Positions 63,474-64,000 of a stretch of DNA of 64,000 nt are shown piece by piece. The translations under genes were made by a program, and so were the position numbers. How positions within the stretch are numbered: the stretch's first letter is position 1; the number at the start of each line of letters is the position of its first letter. The notes below the pieces were generated by a model. The model was not told where the DNA came from. It searched no databases and saw only the letters and a list, made by a program, of their open reading frames with translations. The stretch comes from Candidatus Poseidoniaceae archaeon (GTDB taxonomy: Archaea; Thermoplasmatota; Poseidoniia; Poseidoniales; Poseidoniaceae), in contig CALHIR010000001.1 of the NCBI GenBank assembly GCA_938030705.1, positions 62,001 to 126,000 of the forward strand, written 5' to 3'.

Positions 63474-64000
63474 TTTCCGAATCCACCGTTCGTAAGTGGT
63501 ACACGCCCGTTGAGGTCAGTACGCTCCAGCGATGGCTGTTGGTCAGTTTTGTTGTCAACATCGTTCTCCTGGCCGTTGACCTCTTGCGAGGCTCTCAATC
63601 AAATGCGATGTTGGGTGTTCTTGGTGCCGTTGTTATCGGTGCGTTGTTAACTTCTCTTCCAGAGGAGGCGAACCCTTCTCGGCGAAACACCGCATTGGTT
63701 CTTGGGGGCGTTTTGCTTCTCATCGGTCTCATACGTTTGTTGTCTTCGCCCGTGACCGGTTTTGACCTCTGGATGCAGGGATGGCTGGTCGGGCCGGGGG
63801 CCTTAACCCTCTTGTGGGTCTCCAGTCGACCGGTCTCTGCGTGGTCCACACGACGAATGTCGCTGGAAGCCATTGAGTTCGGTCTTGCACGTAACCAACG
63901 GCGAGAACATCGTTTCCGTTCTGTCGGGGCCCACCTTGTTCTCCTTCATTTCGTCGCTCTTACGTTGTTGCCACTGGTCTGGATCCTCGACATTGCGCTC
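63470..64000 (+). CDS. MalG-type permease of the sugar ABC transporter (3' end outside window)
   Basis: The frame starts at the ATG overlapping the previous stop by 4 nt and stays open to the last base (177 codons). It begins MISESTVRKWYTPVEVSTLQ and has three to four hydrophobic helices (WLLVSFVVNIVLLAVDLL; AMLGVLGAVVIGALLTSL; NTALVLGGVLLLIGLIRLL) before a charged region. A helix LVLLHFVALTLLPLVWILDI then resembles the first helix of MalG permeases. The extra N-terminal helices are not usual for MalG. The assignment as partner permease rests on the coupling with the preceding fusion gene; the core is beyond the window. Confidence 0.75.
   Translation, partial: MISESTVRKWYTPVEVSTLQRWLLVSFVVNIVLLAVDLLRGSQSNAMLGVLGAVVIGALLTSLPEEANPSRRNTALVLGGVLLLIGLIRLLSSPVTGFDLWMQGWLVGPGALTLLWVSSRPVSAWSTRRMSLEAIEFGLARNQRREHRFRSVGAHLVLLHFVALTLLPLVWILDIAL

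Noticed and set aside
1-64000. CRISPR arrays, insertion sequences, integrases or prophage
   Set aside because: No regularly spaced repeats, transposase motifs or phage structural genes were seen anywhere in the window.

Overview
The window looks like a chromosomal segment of a Marine Group II euryarchaeon (Candidatus Poseidoniales / Thermoplasmata-related). This is an inference. It rests on a euryarchaeal-type archaellum cluster (archaellins and ArlC/D/E-like, F, G, H, I, J), an archaeal Nob1 PIN-zinc ribbon nuclease, archaeal TATA-type promoters, a fused aconitase-X enzyme that fits the archaeal mevalonate route, a membrane pyrophosphatase, and several very large secreted proteins made of Ig-like and beta-helix modules. 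Genes are densely packed, with many 4-nt ATGA overlaps and three convergent pairs whose 3' ends overlap by 14-17 nt. No rRNA, CRISPR array, insertion sequence or prophage was seen.

Layout. 1-10.5 kb: the C-terminal part of a surface protein, nadE, trhO, an ELWxxDGT/collagen-like surface protein, a fused aconitase X plus sugar-nucleotide-type SDR pair, and a minus-strand set (peroxiredoxin, hexapeptide acyltransferase, flavin reductase-like). 10.6-24.5 kb: one long plus-strand run. It starts with three genes not recognised as standard archaellum genes (a small basic helical protein, a 1637-residue Ig-repeat membrane protein and a coiled-coil/Ig protein) and continues into two archaellins, an ArlC/D/E-like protein, ArlF, ArlG, ArlH, ArlI and ArlJ. 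24.5-28.6 kb: small membrane proteins, a base-excision-repair operon (polX, small membrane gene, nth) and an Nfu-like Fe-S protein. 28.7-37 kb: K+-dependent-type membrane pyrophosphatase, a lipoprotein, redox and hydrolase genes, pirin, peroxiredoxin, tRNA-Glu(UUC), a DedA-like protein, nob1, tatA and a MoaD-like protein.

37-64 kb: a MacB/Lol-like ABC exporter whose permease is 1529 residues long, a 1056-residue surface protein, then a 13.8-kb gene for a 4612-residue surface protein (beta-helix, tyrosine-rich and cadherin-like modules). That protein ends in a transmembrane hairpin whose second helix is an archaeal type-IV-pilin N-terminal domain. Both large surface genes have a clear TATA box and tandem hairpins after the stop codon. 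The window closes with a HAD phosphatase and a carbohydrate ABC transporter in which a binding lipoprotein is fused to a MalF-type permease, followed by a MalG-type permease cut by the window edge.

The most unusual points are: (1) the giant beta-helix protein with an in-frame C-terminal pilin and a possible prepilin-peptidase site; (2) an archaellum cluster preceded by co-directional giant Ig-repeat and coiled-coil genes, with an ArlF that carries an adhesin-like insert and a 13-bp hairpin between the archaellins and the motor genes; and (3) the binding-protein/permease fusion. All functions are read from sequence motifs only; no database search was possible.
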